A DNA stretch of 45,816 nucleotides. Source: Bryobacterales bacterium. GTDB lineage: Bacteria; Acidobacteriota; Terriglobia; Bryobacterales; Bryobacteraceae. Positions 7,906-16,844 of this stretch are shown piece by piece. The stretch is taken from NCBI GenBank assembly GCA_003136575.1, contig PLEX01000153.1, positions 1 to 45,816 of the forward strand, written 5' to 3'. The translations under genes and the position numbers were made by a program. Position 1 is the first letter of the stretch; each line of letters starts with the position of its first letter. A model generated the notes under the pieces. The model saw only the letters and a list, made by a program, of their open reading frames with translations, was not told where the DNA came from and did not search any database.

Positions 7906-8604
7906 TCAGATTGATGCCCACTGTCGCCGTTCGGAGGCGATGTAGGACAGGACCGTCCCCAGATCCGCACAATCGGGGAGTCCGAGGTCCGGCATCACGC
8001 TGTCGTTGTCTTTGTCGTAATGGAGACCGCCTTTGCGCCTTATCCTCACTGAGTACCACCCGAGTTGCTTCGGGGCAGTGAAGTCCTTCGCGGGGTTGTC
8101 GGCAACGTAAACATACTTTGCCGCTTTGATCCGACTGGCAACCAATTCAAAAGCAGCTGTTTGAGGCTTGTGGAATTTGTCTCCCCACATCCCGGTCAAT
8201 ACGATCTGGGCGGCGACACCCGGAAGGCCCAATGCCTCGCATTTGCGGCTCTGCGAGATTACCGGTCCGTCGGTAATCACAGCGATCGGCCAACAGGAAC
8301 GAATCTCCCCGATGGCCCTTGCTGCGTCGTGGAGCATTTCGATCCGGGGCAAGTGGCTCCGGTAGATTGCAACCAGACTGGCCAAAAGTTCGGAGGCTGG
8401 CTCGTGGTCGCACAAGCGCAATGCTTCGTCGAAAATGTTGCCCCGCCGGCCGCTGTTGAACAGTCCGACGCATCGGGATTCAAAATCGGGGATCGAAAGC
8501 CATTTGGAAACCCACTCGCCGACAGCCCGGAAGCCGCTGGCCACGTAGTCGCGCTCGAGGTACAGGGTATCGTCGACATCGAAGACTACGCACAGTTCAT
8601 GCAT
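7906..8604 (-). CDS. HAD-superfamily hydrolase
   Basis: This 232-residue haloacid-dehalogenase-type phosphatase has motif I VVFDVDDTLYLER (D9 nucleophile, D11 acid/base), motif II AVITDG, a lysine in the HKPQ segment (motif III) and motif IV YVADNPAKDF. The start at 8604 overlaps the ATP-grasp stop by 8 bases (ATGCATGA junction), so the two are coupled. Substrate is unknown; paired with an ATP-grasp enzyme and a small sugar transferase it may dephosphorylate a sugar or a nucleotide-sugar intermediate. An upstream in-frame start exists but would overlap the previous gene by over 100 bases. Confidence 0.85.
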   Translation of the reverse strand: MHELCVVFDVDDTLYLERDYVASGFRAVGEWVSKWLSIPDFESRCVGLFNSGRRGNIFDEALRLCDHEPASELLASLVAIYRSHLPRIEMLHDAARAIGEIRSCWPIAVITDGPVISQSRKCEALGLPGVAAQIVLTGMWGDKFHKPQTAAFELVASRIKAAKYVYVADNPAKDFTAPKQLGWYSVRIRRKGGLHYDKDNDSVMPDLGLPDCADLGTVLSYIASERRQWASI

Positions 8605-9583
8605 GTCCGTCCAATCCGATTTCGGTGCCCGGCAAGTAGACTCCTTCGTCGTAGCGCAGCATGGCCAAATTGTCCTGCCAGTCGTCGAACACTGAAAGCG
8701 CGCGCCCCTCCAGCTCATTCAGAAGCCACGACGTGAATGTTGCCCCGGCGCGATGTGCGAGCGGATAGCCTCCGCCGAAACGTGTGTTGATTTCAAATAC
8801 CCGAATGTCGCCGGGTGCGTCTTTGAAACACTGGATGTTCAGCGGCCCCCATGCGCCGGGGAGCGCCTCGGCAATTTTCCGTCCGAGCGACACGAGCGCC
8901 GGGTCCTTGATGGTGACGCCTTTTGCGACCTCACCCGCGCGCACCTCGATCCGCCAATGTGGTACCGCCGAGATACAGCGACCGTCACGGCTCACGTAGG
9001 CGTTGATGGTGAATTCACGTCCGGCGGCCTTTTCCTCAACAATCAGATCGGGTTCGGCTGCAGCGAGGATTTCAAGTTCGTCCCAACCGTGGACCAAACG
9101 AACCCCGATGGACGCACTGCCGCTCCTAGGCTTGGCAACCAGCGGCAGCTGCCAGGACTCACGGGATCGCAGGACGTCTTCGGGTGACGACTGGCGTACC
9201 GCAGGAAACCCGTTGCGGATCAGCCAGGCGTTGGTAGCGGCCTTGTCTGCCCCTATGCCGACCGTTTCGGCGCTGGAGATGCAAACTGTCGTTCCCGCTT
9301 CCGCCAGTCGCGCTGCGATAGCCGCATAAACGGGAAGCTCCGGATCGATCGTGGGAATCACGAGGTCGATCCGCTCCCGTTTGCAGAGTTCGAGGACGCT
9401 GGCGACGAAGGAGGGCGAAGCGCAGCGCGGCACAAGCCAGGAGTTGTCGGCAAATCGGCTGGCCGGCGCGGTTTTGGAGGAATCGATTGCCATGATACTT
9501 CCGGTTCCATGCAACGATTCCCGAATGCAGCGCAGAAGGCCGACGCGGCGGCCTGCGGACGATAGCAGAACATTGCGTGTCAG
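8597..9583 (-). CDS. ATP-grasp carboxylate-amine ligase, apparent CTG start
   Basis: ATP-grasp enzymes join a carboxylate to an amine or thiol through an acyl-phosphate. The protein opens with an N-terminal Rossmann-like strand (NVLLSSAGRRVGLLRCI), the ATP-binding core LPLVAKPRSGSASIGVRLV, VEEKAAGREFTINAYV, and the Mg-binding FEINTRFGGGYPL. It resembles the carbamoyl-phosphate-synthase-like ATP-grasp proteins common in capsule loci. The first strand begins only four residues after the in-frame CTG at 9583, which overlaps the sugar-transferase stop as CTGA and has AAGGGGAG a few bases upstream. No ATG, GTG or TTG lies in frame between there and 9715, so CTG is the best start. Length from it is 328 residues. 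Confidence 0.85.
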   Translation of the reverse strand: MTRNVLLSSAGRRVGLLRCIRESLHGTGSIMAIDSSKTAPASRFADNSWLVPRCASPSFVASVLELCKRERIDLVIPTIDPELPVYAAIAARLAEAGTTVCISSAETVGIGADKAATNAWLIRNGFPAVRQSSPEDVLRSRESWQLPLVAKPRSGSASIGVRLVHGWDELEILAAAEPDLIVEEKAAGREFTINAYVSRDGRCISAVPHWRIEVRAGEVAKGVTIKDPALVSLGRKIAEALPGAWGPLNIQCFKDAPGDIRVFEINTRFGGGYPLAHRAGATFTSWLLNELEGRALSVFDDWQDNLAMLRYDEGVYLPGTEIGLDGHA

Positions 9584-10179
9584 GGGCGCTCCCCTTCGAA
9601 TTCGGGCATGGTGGCGTGTCCTTCCTGGCTGATGCCGTCGCGTCGAACGACTTTGAGCACGGTCATCCAGAGAATTTTCAGGTCCAGCCAGAAGCTGCGA
9701 TGATCGACGTACCATACGTCCAGCTGAAATTTCCGCTGCCAGGTTAAGGCGTTACGACCGTTCACCTGCACCCAGCCGGTGATGCCGGGCGGCACCTCGT
9801 GACGGCGGCGCTGGAACGCAGAGTAGCGGGGAAGATATTTCACCGGCAGCGGACGCGGACCCACCAGGCTCATGTCGCCGCACAGAACGTTCCAGAGTTG
9901 GGGCAACTCGTCGAGGCTGGAGGCGCGCAGGAAGCGGCCCCAGCGAGTGAGCCGGACCGCGTCCGGGAGCAATTCGCCCCGGGCGTCGACGGCGTTCGAC
10001 ATGGAGCGAAACTTGTAAAACCTGAAAAGGCGATCAAACTGGCCGATTCGCTCCTGGGAAAAGAGGACGGGACGGCCGTCGAGCAGGAGAATGGCGATCG
10101 CGGTAAGGAGGGACAGAACGACCGCGAACGGGAGCAACGTCAGCGACAATGCTACGTCGAGGATTCTTTTGGCCAGCAT
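9580..10179 (-). CDS. Small phosphoglycosyl transferase (PglC/WcaJ catalytic-domain type)
   Basis: This enzyme moves a phospho-sugar from a nucleotide sugar to undecaprenyl phosphate, the first membrane step of polysaccharide assembly. At 199 residues it is the minimal monotopic form, with one re-entrant N-terminal hydrophobic helix (about 5-33) and none of the extra membrane helices of WcaJ/WbaP. Motifs are FSQERIG...FYKFRSM, the catalytic Asp-Glu pair in SSLDELPQL (D90, E91), [10 protein letters not shown] and the [13 protein letters not shown] loop. It overlaps the preceding glycosyltransferase stop by one base (TAATG). Confidence 0.95.
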   Translation of the reverse strand: MLAKRILDVALSLTLLPFAVVLSLLTAIAILLLDGRPVLFSQERIGQFDRLFRFYKFRSMSNAVDARGELLPDAVRLTRWGRFLRASSLDELPQLWNVLCGDMSLVGPRPLPVKYLPRYSAFQRRRHEVPPGITGWVQVNGRNALTWQRKFQLDVWYVDHRSFWLDLKILWMTVLKVVRRDGISQEGHATMPEFEGERP

Positions 10180-11372
10180 TACGATTTCGCCGGTACCGTG
10201 CGAGTATCGGGCATTGCAAGGCCGAGCAGCGTGCGATATTCGGTTGCCAGACGTCCGGATACGGATTCCTCCGAGAAACGCTCCGATACAAACCTTCGGG
10301 CATTTTCTCCCATCTGACGGCGCATGACCGCGTCTTTCAAAACCGTGCGCAATCCCGAAGCGAGAGATTCTGCATCCCTGGGCTCAACCAATAGCCCTGT
10401 CACGCCGTCATGAATCGCGTCAACGCAGCCGGAGATTCGGGTCGCAACGATGGGCAGTTTCATGGCCGCCGACTCCAGTGCGACGTTCGGCAATCCCTCT
10501 CGCCAGGATGGCAACACGCAGACGTCGCCTGCGGCGTAAAGCGCCGGCATCTCGACTGGCGAGCCTCGGCTGAAAACAACTCGTGGACACTCCCTGAGAC
10601 CCGCCATCACTCCGGCTCTCACGGGGTCCCTTTCTTCCGCCCAGCCACAAAGTAACAAACGTGCGTGCGGGAATTCGTCGCGAAGCCCGCGCCATGCGTG
10701 CGCGAGTTCTTCGATCCCTTTTTCGCGCACGAAACGCCCAATGAAAATCAGGACGATCGCATCGGCCGGTATGCCGAGACGCTTTCTGACGTCCTCGCCG
10801 CGCGCCACGTTTGCCGCCGGATCGAAGCGGCAAAGATCGACGCCGTGACTTCCGCCCCAGCCAAGCACGCGAACCTTGGTTTCGGGACAGATACCTTGCT
10901 CGATCACAGTCCGCCGAAGCGACTCGCTGACAGTCAGCACGTCCGTCGCGAGCCGACAGGAGAGCCGTTCCGTCGCGCTCAATAAACGGCGACTCCAGCC
11001 GGTATGCGTTGCCCAGACGAGACCGTTTATTGTATAAATGCGCACCGGAACGCCGGCGAGTCTGCCCGCGATCATTCCCAGCAAGCCGGCCTTCGGAGTA
11101 TGAGTGTGGACAAGCGCCGGTCGAATTCGCAACAGCAGGCGACAGAGGCGGAACAGTGAGAGCAGGTCGGACAAGGGACTAATCTTCCGTTGCATGGTAA
11201 GCGGATGCATCGGGAGACGCCTTGCTGTGTCGTTTGTCAACGGGCCGGGAGAACTGATCGTGTGCATTCGAAATCCGGAAGAACGCAGAAGCCGCACCTG
11301 CCCCGCGAAGAATGTACGGAGGGTCAGATGCGAGGTCGTGACCAGCACGATGCGTGGCGGGCGATTCCTCAA
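10179..11372 (-). CDS. Glycosyltransferase family 4
   Basis: This 397-residue GT-B glycosyltransferase has VHTHTPKAGLLGMIAGRLAGV in the N-domain and the GT4 C-domain motifs IFIGRFVREKGIEEL and PSWREGLPNVALESAAMKLPIVAT (the E-x7-E donor site). It adds a sugar from a nucleotide donor to the lipid-linked glycan on the cytosolic face. Resembles the TuaC/EpsD-like group. The start is a TTG at 11372, nine bases after asnB; homology requires a start here. Confidence 0.92.
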   Translation of the reverse strand: MRNRPPRIVLVTTSHLTLRTFFAGQVRLLRSSGFRMHTISSPGPLTNDTARRLPMHPLTMQRKISPLSDLLSLFRLCRLLLRIRPALVHTHTPKAGLLGMIAGRLAGVPVRIYTINGLVWATHTGWSRRLLSATERLSCRLATDVLTVSESLRRTVIEQGICPETKVRVLGWGGSHGVDLCRFDPAANVARGEDVRKRLGIPADAIVLIFIGRFVREKGIEELAHAWRGLRDEFPHARLLLCGWAEERDPVRAGVMAGLRECPRVVFSRGSPVEMPALYAAGDVCVLPSWREGLPNVALESAAMKLPIVATRISGCVDAIHDGVTGLLVEPRDAESLASGLRTVLKDAVMRRQMGENARRFVSERFSEESVSGRLATEYRTLLGLAMPDTRTVPAKS

Positions 11373-11381
11373 GGATTTCGA

Positions 11382-13370
11382 TCAGGAGTGCGTACTCGCG
11401 GCGATCCGCGGGGCTGCCGTCGACTCGGCAGCGTCGCGTCGCGTCTCCAGCCAGCTTTCGAACATAAGTATCGCCCACAACTGCGGATACCAGTTATGGC
11501 TGCCAGCCAGATGCTGCGCCCACTTGCGGCGGATTGGCGTTGGATCGAAAAAGCCCTCTTGACGCAAGCGCCGTTCATCGAGCAGGTTCTCCGCCCAGTC
11601 GCGTAGCGGGCCCCGCATCCAGACGTGCATCGGAATGCCGAAGCCGGCTTTGGGCCGCTCCATCATCTCTTTGGGGACGTGCCGGTGAAGAACCTGGCGC
11701 AACAGCCACTTGCTTTCGCCATTGCGGACTTTCCACTCGTCCGGCAAAGACCATGCGAATTCAAACAGCCGGTGGTCGAGATAGGGAGCCCTGGTTTCGA
11801 GACCGACCGCCATCGCCGCGCGATCGACCTTCACCAGGATATCGCCGGGCAGATAACCGATGGAATCGAGGAGCATCATCTGGCGGAGAAAGCTATTGCC
11901 GGCCTTCCAATTTAACGGATCGTCGATTTCCACCGGCAAATCGACCGTCGCGGGAGCCACCTTGCCCGGATCGGGCCATTGAGAAACGAGCCGTTGATAG
12001 AGATCCTGGCGGCTTGCCGCGTCCAATATTCCCGCCAGTTTGTGCATTTTGTCCCCCGGCGCCCGCACGGCGAGGCGTTTGGGCAAAAGCAAGCTCAGCC
12101 GATCCCAGCCAACCGGCGAGATGGCGGTAACCAGGATGGCTGCGGCAGACCGCATGAATTGCGGATAGTGTCCGATCCAATCCCAGATCTTGCCCGACCA
12201 AACGTAACGGTTATAGCCGCCGAAAATTTCATCCCCGCCGTCGCCGGTAAGCGCAACGGTAACATGCTGTCTGGCTAACTGCGAGACGAGGCAGGTGGGT
12301 ACCTGCGAAGAGTCGGCAAATGGCTCGTCGTAGATCGAGCTCAGCGAAGGAATCACCGCCATGGCTTCGGCGGGGGTCACGTACATTTCAGTGTGGTCGG
12401 TGCCGAGGCGCCTGGCTACTGCGCGGGCGTGGACGGCTTCGTCGTACCATTTCTCGCTGAAACCCAGCGTGAAGGTTCGCGCCTTTCTCGTGCCATACTT
12501 CTGCATGAGGGCGACGATCATGGTGGAGTCGATCCCGCCGGAAAGGAATGCCCCGAGCGGAACGTCCGCCACCATTTGCGCCTGCACCGCATCTCCTAGG
12601 AGCTTCTCGAGATAGTCTTCGGCTTCTTCGGGCGTACCCCGGAACGGCTGGTGCATGGCGCGGGCGGCGGCATCGCGCGCGGACCAAAAGGCCACGGGCG
12701 TGGGAAGATCCGGAAGGCGATTCCAGGTAATGCTTAGGCAGGTTCCGGGCTCGAGTTTGTGCGTGCCGTGGTAGATTGCATAGGGCTGGGGAACGTAGCC
12801 GTAGCGCAAGAACAGCGGCATGACGCTGCGGTCTATCGCAGGACTGAAGGCCGGGTGAGCGGTGACCGCCTTCAGTTCGGAACCGAATAACAACGTTCTG
12901 CCGGCCATCGCGTAGTAAAGCGGTTTTTCTCCGAACCTGTCGCGGGCAAGGTGAAGAGTCCTTTCGGCGCGATCCCAGAGGGCAAACGCGAACATTCCCC
13001 GAAAACGCTTCACGGCCAGCGAAATGCCGTAGTTTTGGAAAGCGGCGAGCATGACCTCCGAGTCCGACGCGCCCCTGAACGAATAGTTGGGAAATTCTGT
13101 ACGGAGTTCCCGGTAGTTGTAAATCTCCCCGTTGAAAACAAGAACGTAGCGCCCGCTGGCGGAAACCATAGGCTGGTGGCCCTGGTCCGAAAGATCGATG
13201 ATGGAAAGCCGGCGGTGGCCAAGCGCCACAGGAACGGTTGCGTCGAACCAGACGCCGGAGTCGTCGGGCCCGCGATGGCGCAGAGCGTTCGTCATCCGTG
13301 ACACCGTGTCGCGGATGGAATCGGAGGATTCCCCGGGTTCGGTGCCGATGAATCCGACTATTCCGCACAC
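11382..13370 (-). CDS. asnB: Asparagine synthase (glutamine-hydrolysing) type amidotransferase
   Basis: At 662 residues it has both domains: an N-terminal class II glutaminase with the nucleophile Cys2 (MCGIVGF), RHRGPD, GHRRLSIIDLS and FNGEIYNY, and a C-terminal ATP-pyrophosphatase synthase domain with SGGIDS (277-282) and GDGGDE (376-381). It starts at GTG 13370, fixed by Cys2, and overlaps the upstream glycosyltransferase by 13 bases. In capsule and exosortase-linked loci such proteins are thought to amidate a sugar carboxylate or peptide rather than make free asparagine. That role is inferred from the location; ordinary asparagine synthesis remains possible. Confidence 0.93.
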   Translation of the reverse strand: MCGIVGFIGTEPGESSDSIRDTVSRMTNALRHRGPDDSGVWFDATVPVALGHRRLSIIDLSDQGHQPMVSASGRYVLVFNGEIYNYRELRTEFPNYSFRGASDSEVMLAAFQNYGISLAVKRFRGMFAFALWDRAERTLHLARDRFGEKPLYYAMAGRTLLFGSELKAVTAHPAFSPAIDRSVMPLFLRYGYVPQPYAIYHGTHKLEPGTCLSITWNRLPDLPTPVAFWSARDAAARAMHQPFRGTPEEAEDYLEKLLGDAVQAQMVADVPLGAFLSGGIDSTMIVALMQKYGTRKARTFTLGFSEKWYDEAVHARAVARRLGTDHTEMYVTPAEAMAVIPSLSSIYDEPFADSSQVPTCLVSQLARQHVTVALTGDGGDEIFGGYNRYVWSGKIWDWIGHYPQFMRSAAAILVTAISPVGWDRLSLLLPKRLAVRAPGDKMHKLAGILDAASRQDLYQRLVSQWPDPGKVAPATVDLPVEIDDPLNWKAGNSFLRQMMLLDSIGYLPGDILVKVDRAAMAVGLETRAPYLDHRLFEFAWSLPDEWKVRNGESKWLLRQVLHRHVPKEMMERPKAGFGIPMHVWMRGPLRDWAENLLDERRLRQEGFFDPTPIRRKWAQHLAGSHNWYPQLWAILMFESWLETRRDAAESTAAPRIAASTHS

Positions 13371-14599
13371 GGATGGCTGTCCCCCTCTTGTGGATTCAGT
13401 GGATGAGTTTCCGTTACCCGGCCGGCGATATCCCGATACAGGTTCTGATAGCGTTTCACGGCCGTCTTCAGAGAAAAGTTTTCATTCAATCGGCGACGCC
13501 CGGCGAGTCCCAGCGCTTCGCGGTCATGCTCTCCCATCCGCACGACGCGCTTCCATCCAGCCGCGAGTTCCCGCGGGGATCCGGCGGGAACTACGACTCC
13601 GCAATCGCCGACAATGTATGCGGAATCGCCGACGTCCGTAACCACGCAGACGGTCCCCGATGCCATCGCCTCTCCGACGACGTTGGAGAACCCTTCCGAA
13701 CGCGACGTATTTGTCGTGAGCGTGGAACGGGCCAAAAGCACGGCAATTTCCCAAGGTTTGAGGACGCCCAGAAGAAGCGTGTTTCGCCGAACGCCGCTTT
13801 GCTCAATCATCGACATCAGTTCCCCGTTCCGTTCGTCGATTCCGTGGCCGCACAGCGCGAATACAGTGCCGGGGAAGTCATTCGCAAACAGCTTCGCCGC
13901 CGCGAAAAAGGTCTTGTGATCTTTGACAGGATGGTATCTCGCAATCATGGACACGACATCGGCGTCGGCAGGGATACCGAACAGTTCCCGGCACCGGCCG
14001 TTCGGATCCGGAACCGCGGGGTAGTCTTCGCCGGCGACGCCGTTGGGTATGACCAGCATTCGGGATGCCGCGTAGCCCAAACGCGAGTGAATCCGACGGC
14101 CGGCTTCCGCGCAGCAGACGATACGCGCCGGCAATATGGACGAGAGCGAAGCGCAAATCCGCACGATTCGCAGCGTCATCTTGTTTTCATCCTTCAGCGT
14201 GGGATCGCTTTGCCGAAGGTTCCAGACGACGGGAATGTTTCCGCATAGTTTTCCCGCCAGGCCGCCCAGAAGATCCGCATGATACATCCATGTTTGCAGA
14301 ATCGCCGGTTTCCAACTACGAACAGCGCGAGCGAAGCGCAGGAGCACGCGCGGATCCGGGAGACCTTTCTTCATTCCAAGCGAATGGACGGCGACGCCGT
14401 GCCGCAGAATCGTTTCGGCCACGGGTCCCCCGTCCATCATGCAGTACACAACATTCTCAAACTCATCGCGATCCATGCCGGAGACGAGCCTTGCAAGCAT
14501 GGTTTCGGCCCCGCCCACCGTCAGGCCGGTTATGAGATGCATGACCCGGACGCGATTGCGCGCGACGTCCGTTCGCGGGCCGGGCGATTGCGGTGACAT
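13358..14599 (-). CDS. Glycosyltransferase family 4
   Basis: This 413-residue GT-B enzyme opens with VRVMHLITGLTVGGAETMLARLV, the sugar-acceptor glycine loop typical of GT4, and carries SMIARYHPVKDHKTFFAAA and the donor motif TSRSEGFSNVVGEAMASGTVCVVTDVGD. The start at 14599 is chosen because it overlaps the GT2 stop (TGATG) and the homology begins just after; an open frame continues upstream but inside the previous gene. Acceptor and donor are unknown. Confidence 0.92.
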   Translation of the reverse strand: MSPQSPGPRTDVARNRVRVMHLITGLTVGGAETMLARLVSGMDRDEFENVVYCMMDGGPVAETILRHGVAVHSLGMKKGLPDPRVLLRFARAVRSWKPAILQTWMYHADLLGGLAGKLCGNIPVVWNLRQSDPTLKDENKMTLRIVRICASLSSILPARIVCCAEAGRRIHSRLGYAASRMLVIPNGVAGEDYPAVPDPNGRCRELFGIPADADVVSMIARYHPVKDHKTFFAAAKLFANDFPGTVFALCGHGIDERNGELMSMIEQSGVRRNTLLLGVLKPWEIAVLLARSTLTTNTSRSEGFSNVVGEAMASGTVCVVTDVGDSAYIVGDCGVVVPAGSPRELAAGWKRVVRMGEHDREALGLAGRRRLNENFSLKTAVKRYQNLYRDIAGRVTETHPLNPQEGDSHPCAE

Positions 14600-15531
14600 C
14601 ACAAATAAGATTTGGCGAGACGAGTGCGATAAACGCGAAACAGGCTTCCAAAAACGCCCCTGCCCGTGAACGATGCCAACAAAGCTCCAAGCGCGGGCAG
14701 GCAACCCAATGCTATCGCCGAGACAAGACGGCGTCGTCCCGTGCCGGCGTTTCCCGCAAGCAGATGATAGGCACCTGCAGCAAGACATTTTCTCGCGTGC
14801 GTCGATCGAAGCATAGGGGAGGGGTTCCGGGCAAGCAATTCAATCGTTGCGTCGGCAATCGCGGCCAGATCCGCCGGATGTGCCAGTTGATACTCGAGGG
14901 TGCAGATTCTTCCCGTCACGTCTGTGCGGTACAGAATGATCGGCTGGTCCACAAAGAAACCGGGGCGATCCGCCAGCATTTCAGCCCATAACAAGCCTTC
15001 TCCACCAGCCCGTAACTGCGGGTAGCCGAGTCCGCGGGTTTTCAGCCAATCGAGCCTGGCGACCGGAATCAACTCACCGACGTGTTCCAATACGAATTCT
15101 CCGTATCCGATTTCGCCGGGTCTCCTCACTCCGTCGATTCTGCGCATGTCCGGGTAGTGAAGGCAGGGAAAAAACAGGAGCGAGTATTCACCATGCTCGC
15201 GAATCGCGCCGAGAACAACGTCAATCGCGCCTTCGGCCACGATGAAGTCGCTGTCGATGGGCAGAAAATAATCTCCGCCTGCCGACGCGAGGCACAGGTT
15301 CCGCGCCGGGCCCGGGCCACCGTTCTGCTCCATCCGGAAGACATGAATGCCGGGGTCGCCGGCAAACCGGGTCTGAAGCCACTCCCATGTGCCATCGGTC
15401 GAGCGATCGTCGGCGATCAGAATCTCGACCGGCTTTCCGGATACTTGCGGGAGCAGACTATCGAGCATGATCCGAAGTTCCGGCAACCGGTTCCAGGTCG
15501 CGACAACGACGCTGAGTTGGATACGACTCAC
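14599..15531 (-). CDS. Glycosyltransferase family 2
   Basis: This 310-residue GT-A inverting glycosyltransferase begins LSVVVATWNRLPELRIMLDSLL, followed by the nucleotide-binding acidic pair in ADDRSTDGTW (D41/D42) and the metal-binding IDSD (D93/D95). The C-terminal part holds a weakly hydrophobic stretch (SAIALGCLPALGALLASF) that could attach it to the membrane. The start is a GTG overlapping the CapK-type gene stop as GTGA. Confidence 0.9.
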   Translation of the reverse strand: MSRIQLSVVVATWNRLPELRIMLDSLLPQVSGKPVEILIADDRSTDGTWEWLQTRFAGDPGIHVFRMEQNGGPGPARNLCLASAGGDYFLPIDSDFIVAEGAIDVVLGAIREHGEYSLLFFPCLHYPDMRRIDGVRRPGEIGYGEFVLEHVGELIPVARLDWLKTRGLGYPQLRAGGEGLLWAEMLADRPGFFVDQPIILYRTDVTGRICTLEYQLAHPADLAAIADATIELLARNPSPMLRSTHARKCLAAGAYHLLAGNAGTGRRRLVSAIALGCLPALGALLASFTGRGVFGSLFRVYRTRLAKSYL

Positions 15532-16844
15532 GATTCCTGGATGACCTGCATGAGTTTACCCTGCGGCGACCGTGGAATGGATTCGGTCCAAACCAGGTCG
15601 ACAGGCTGGTCTTTCCAGACGATCCGCAGAGCGTCGCGCAGTTGATCGGCCCGCGTGGACGTGAATCCCGTTCCGACAAGGAGTATCGAGATGGGCCCTT
15701 CGGCCTTTAAGCGAACCTGAAACTGATTCACTTCCGGGTAATCTTTCATCAGGTGGTTCCAATAGAGAGCACTGACGAACCGGCCACCGCTCAGTCGCAT
15801 AGCCCCGGCATGACGCCCCTCCAACCTGGCGATGGTGCGAACGCCGCTCTCGTCGATGTCCGCTTCGCTACAGATGCCCAGGTCTCCGACGTCGTAACGG
15901 AGGAATGGGGTGCCCCGACAAATCGTGCTCGTCACAACCAAGCGGCCTGGTTCGCCTGGCGCGGCGGGATTGCCGCTGGCGTCCAGGATCTCGACAAGAA
16001 CCCAGGGGCGCAACACACGCAAATGCGCACCTTCGTGTTCCTGAAAGGCCATCGTCGACAATTCGCGTCCACCGTAGCGGTTCAGTATCGGGACCCCAAA
16101 CGCGCACTTGAATGACTGAACCTGATGGTCGTACAGCATTTCGCCGCCATTCCAGGCTGCGGCAACACTGCCGGCCGGAGGCTGCGTGCCTGCAGCTAAT
16201 GTCCTTTCGGCTAAATGCTCCAGCAGCGACGAGTAGCCGTAAATCGCCACGGGAGCTTCGGAGCGCACGATCGCGAGAATCCTCGCGATCGACTGGTCAT
16301 CCACTTCAAAGCCCGGTACCAGACGATTGCCATATAGTGCGTGCGCCAAACGATACAGCGGCTTCGATTGCCTTCCGATATCGCGATCGGATCCCCACAC
16401 GATGATCGTCGACATTCCCGGACGCCAGCCCATCTTTATGCGGGTGTAGAAATCTCCGCCACGGGAAGCCCGCAGCATGGGTGTGTCGAGAAAGAACCGC
16501 GTTGGTTCGCCCGTCGATCCTCCGGTTGCGTTTGTCCGCCCTCGCAGTCCGAAGCGACGCTGCATTTCCGCCGGATCGAAGCGCGTATTCAGCGAAGCTT
16601 TCGTCATCACAGGCAGCGACGGCCAAAGCTTCCAGAGATCTTCAGGCTCGCGAGCCCGGGCAGCCTCCCGCCACTCCGGAAACGCGTCGGCGCGCGTTCC
16701 GAAATAACGAATCTGCGCGAGCAGCAGCTTCGCGATCTCCCGCCGTTGCCGGTCAGGGTCCAGTAATTGAAAGCGATCGAGTTCGCCGCAGGGGCGCGCC
16801 AGGCAACATTTATACGCTTGCCAGGTGAGCTTCGTGAGGAACAT
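15528..16844 (-). CDS. CapK/PaaK-type adenylate-forming enzyme
   Basis: The protein resembles phenylacetate-CoA ligase and the capsule protein CapK. The AMP-binding loop NATGGSTGEPT lies at about 105-115, with NRYGGRE, TPFLRYDVGDLG and RLEGRHAGAMRLSGG further on. Enzymes of this class activate a carboxylic acid as acyl-AMP and then pass it to CoA or another acceptor. In a polysaccharide operon it may supply an acyl group for decoration by the neighbouring acyltransferases; this is inference. The start at 16844 gives 438 residues and a 35-base overlap with the DUF362 gene; an upstream GTG-type start would extend deep into that gene. Confidence 0.88.
   Translation of the reverse strand: MFLTKLTWQAYKCCLARPCGELDRFQLLDPDRQRREIAKLLLAQIRYFGTRADAFPEWREAARAREPEDLWKLWPSLPVMTKASLNTRFDPAEMQRRFGLRGRTNATGGSTGEPTRFFLDTPMLRASRGGDFYTRIKMGWRPGMSTIIVWGSDRDIGRQSKPLYRLAHALYGNRLVPGFEVDDQSIARILAIVRSEAPVAIYGYSSLLEHLAERTLAAGTQPPAGSVAAAWNGGEMLYDHQVQSFKCAFGVPILNRYGGRELSTMAFQEHEGAHLRVLRPWVLVEILDASGNPAAPGEPGRLVVTSTICRGTPFLRYDVGDLGICSEADIDESGVRTIARLEGRHAGAMRLSGGRFVSALYWNHLMKDYPEVNQFQVRLKAEGPISILLVGTGFTSTRADQLRDALRIVWKDQPVDLVWTESIPRSPQGKLMQVIQES

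Noticed and set aside
11382-13370. Lasso-peptide cyclase interpretation of the asparagine-synthase-like gene
   Set aside because: It has a complete class II glutaminase domain with Cys2, and no precursor peptide or B1/B2 genes are nearby.
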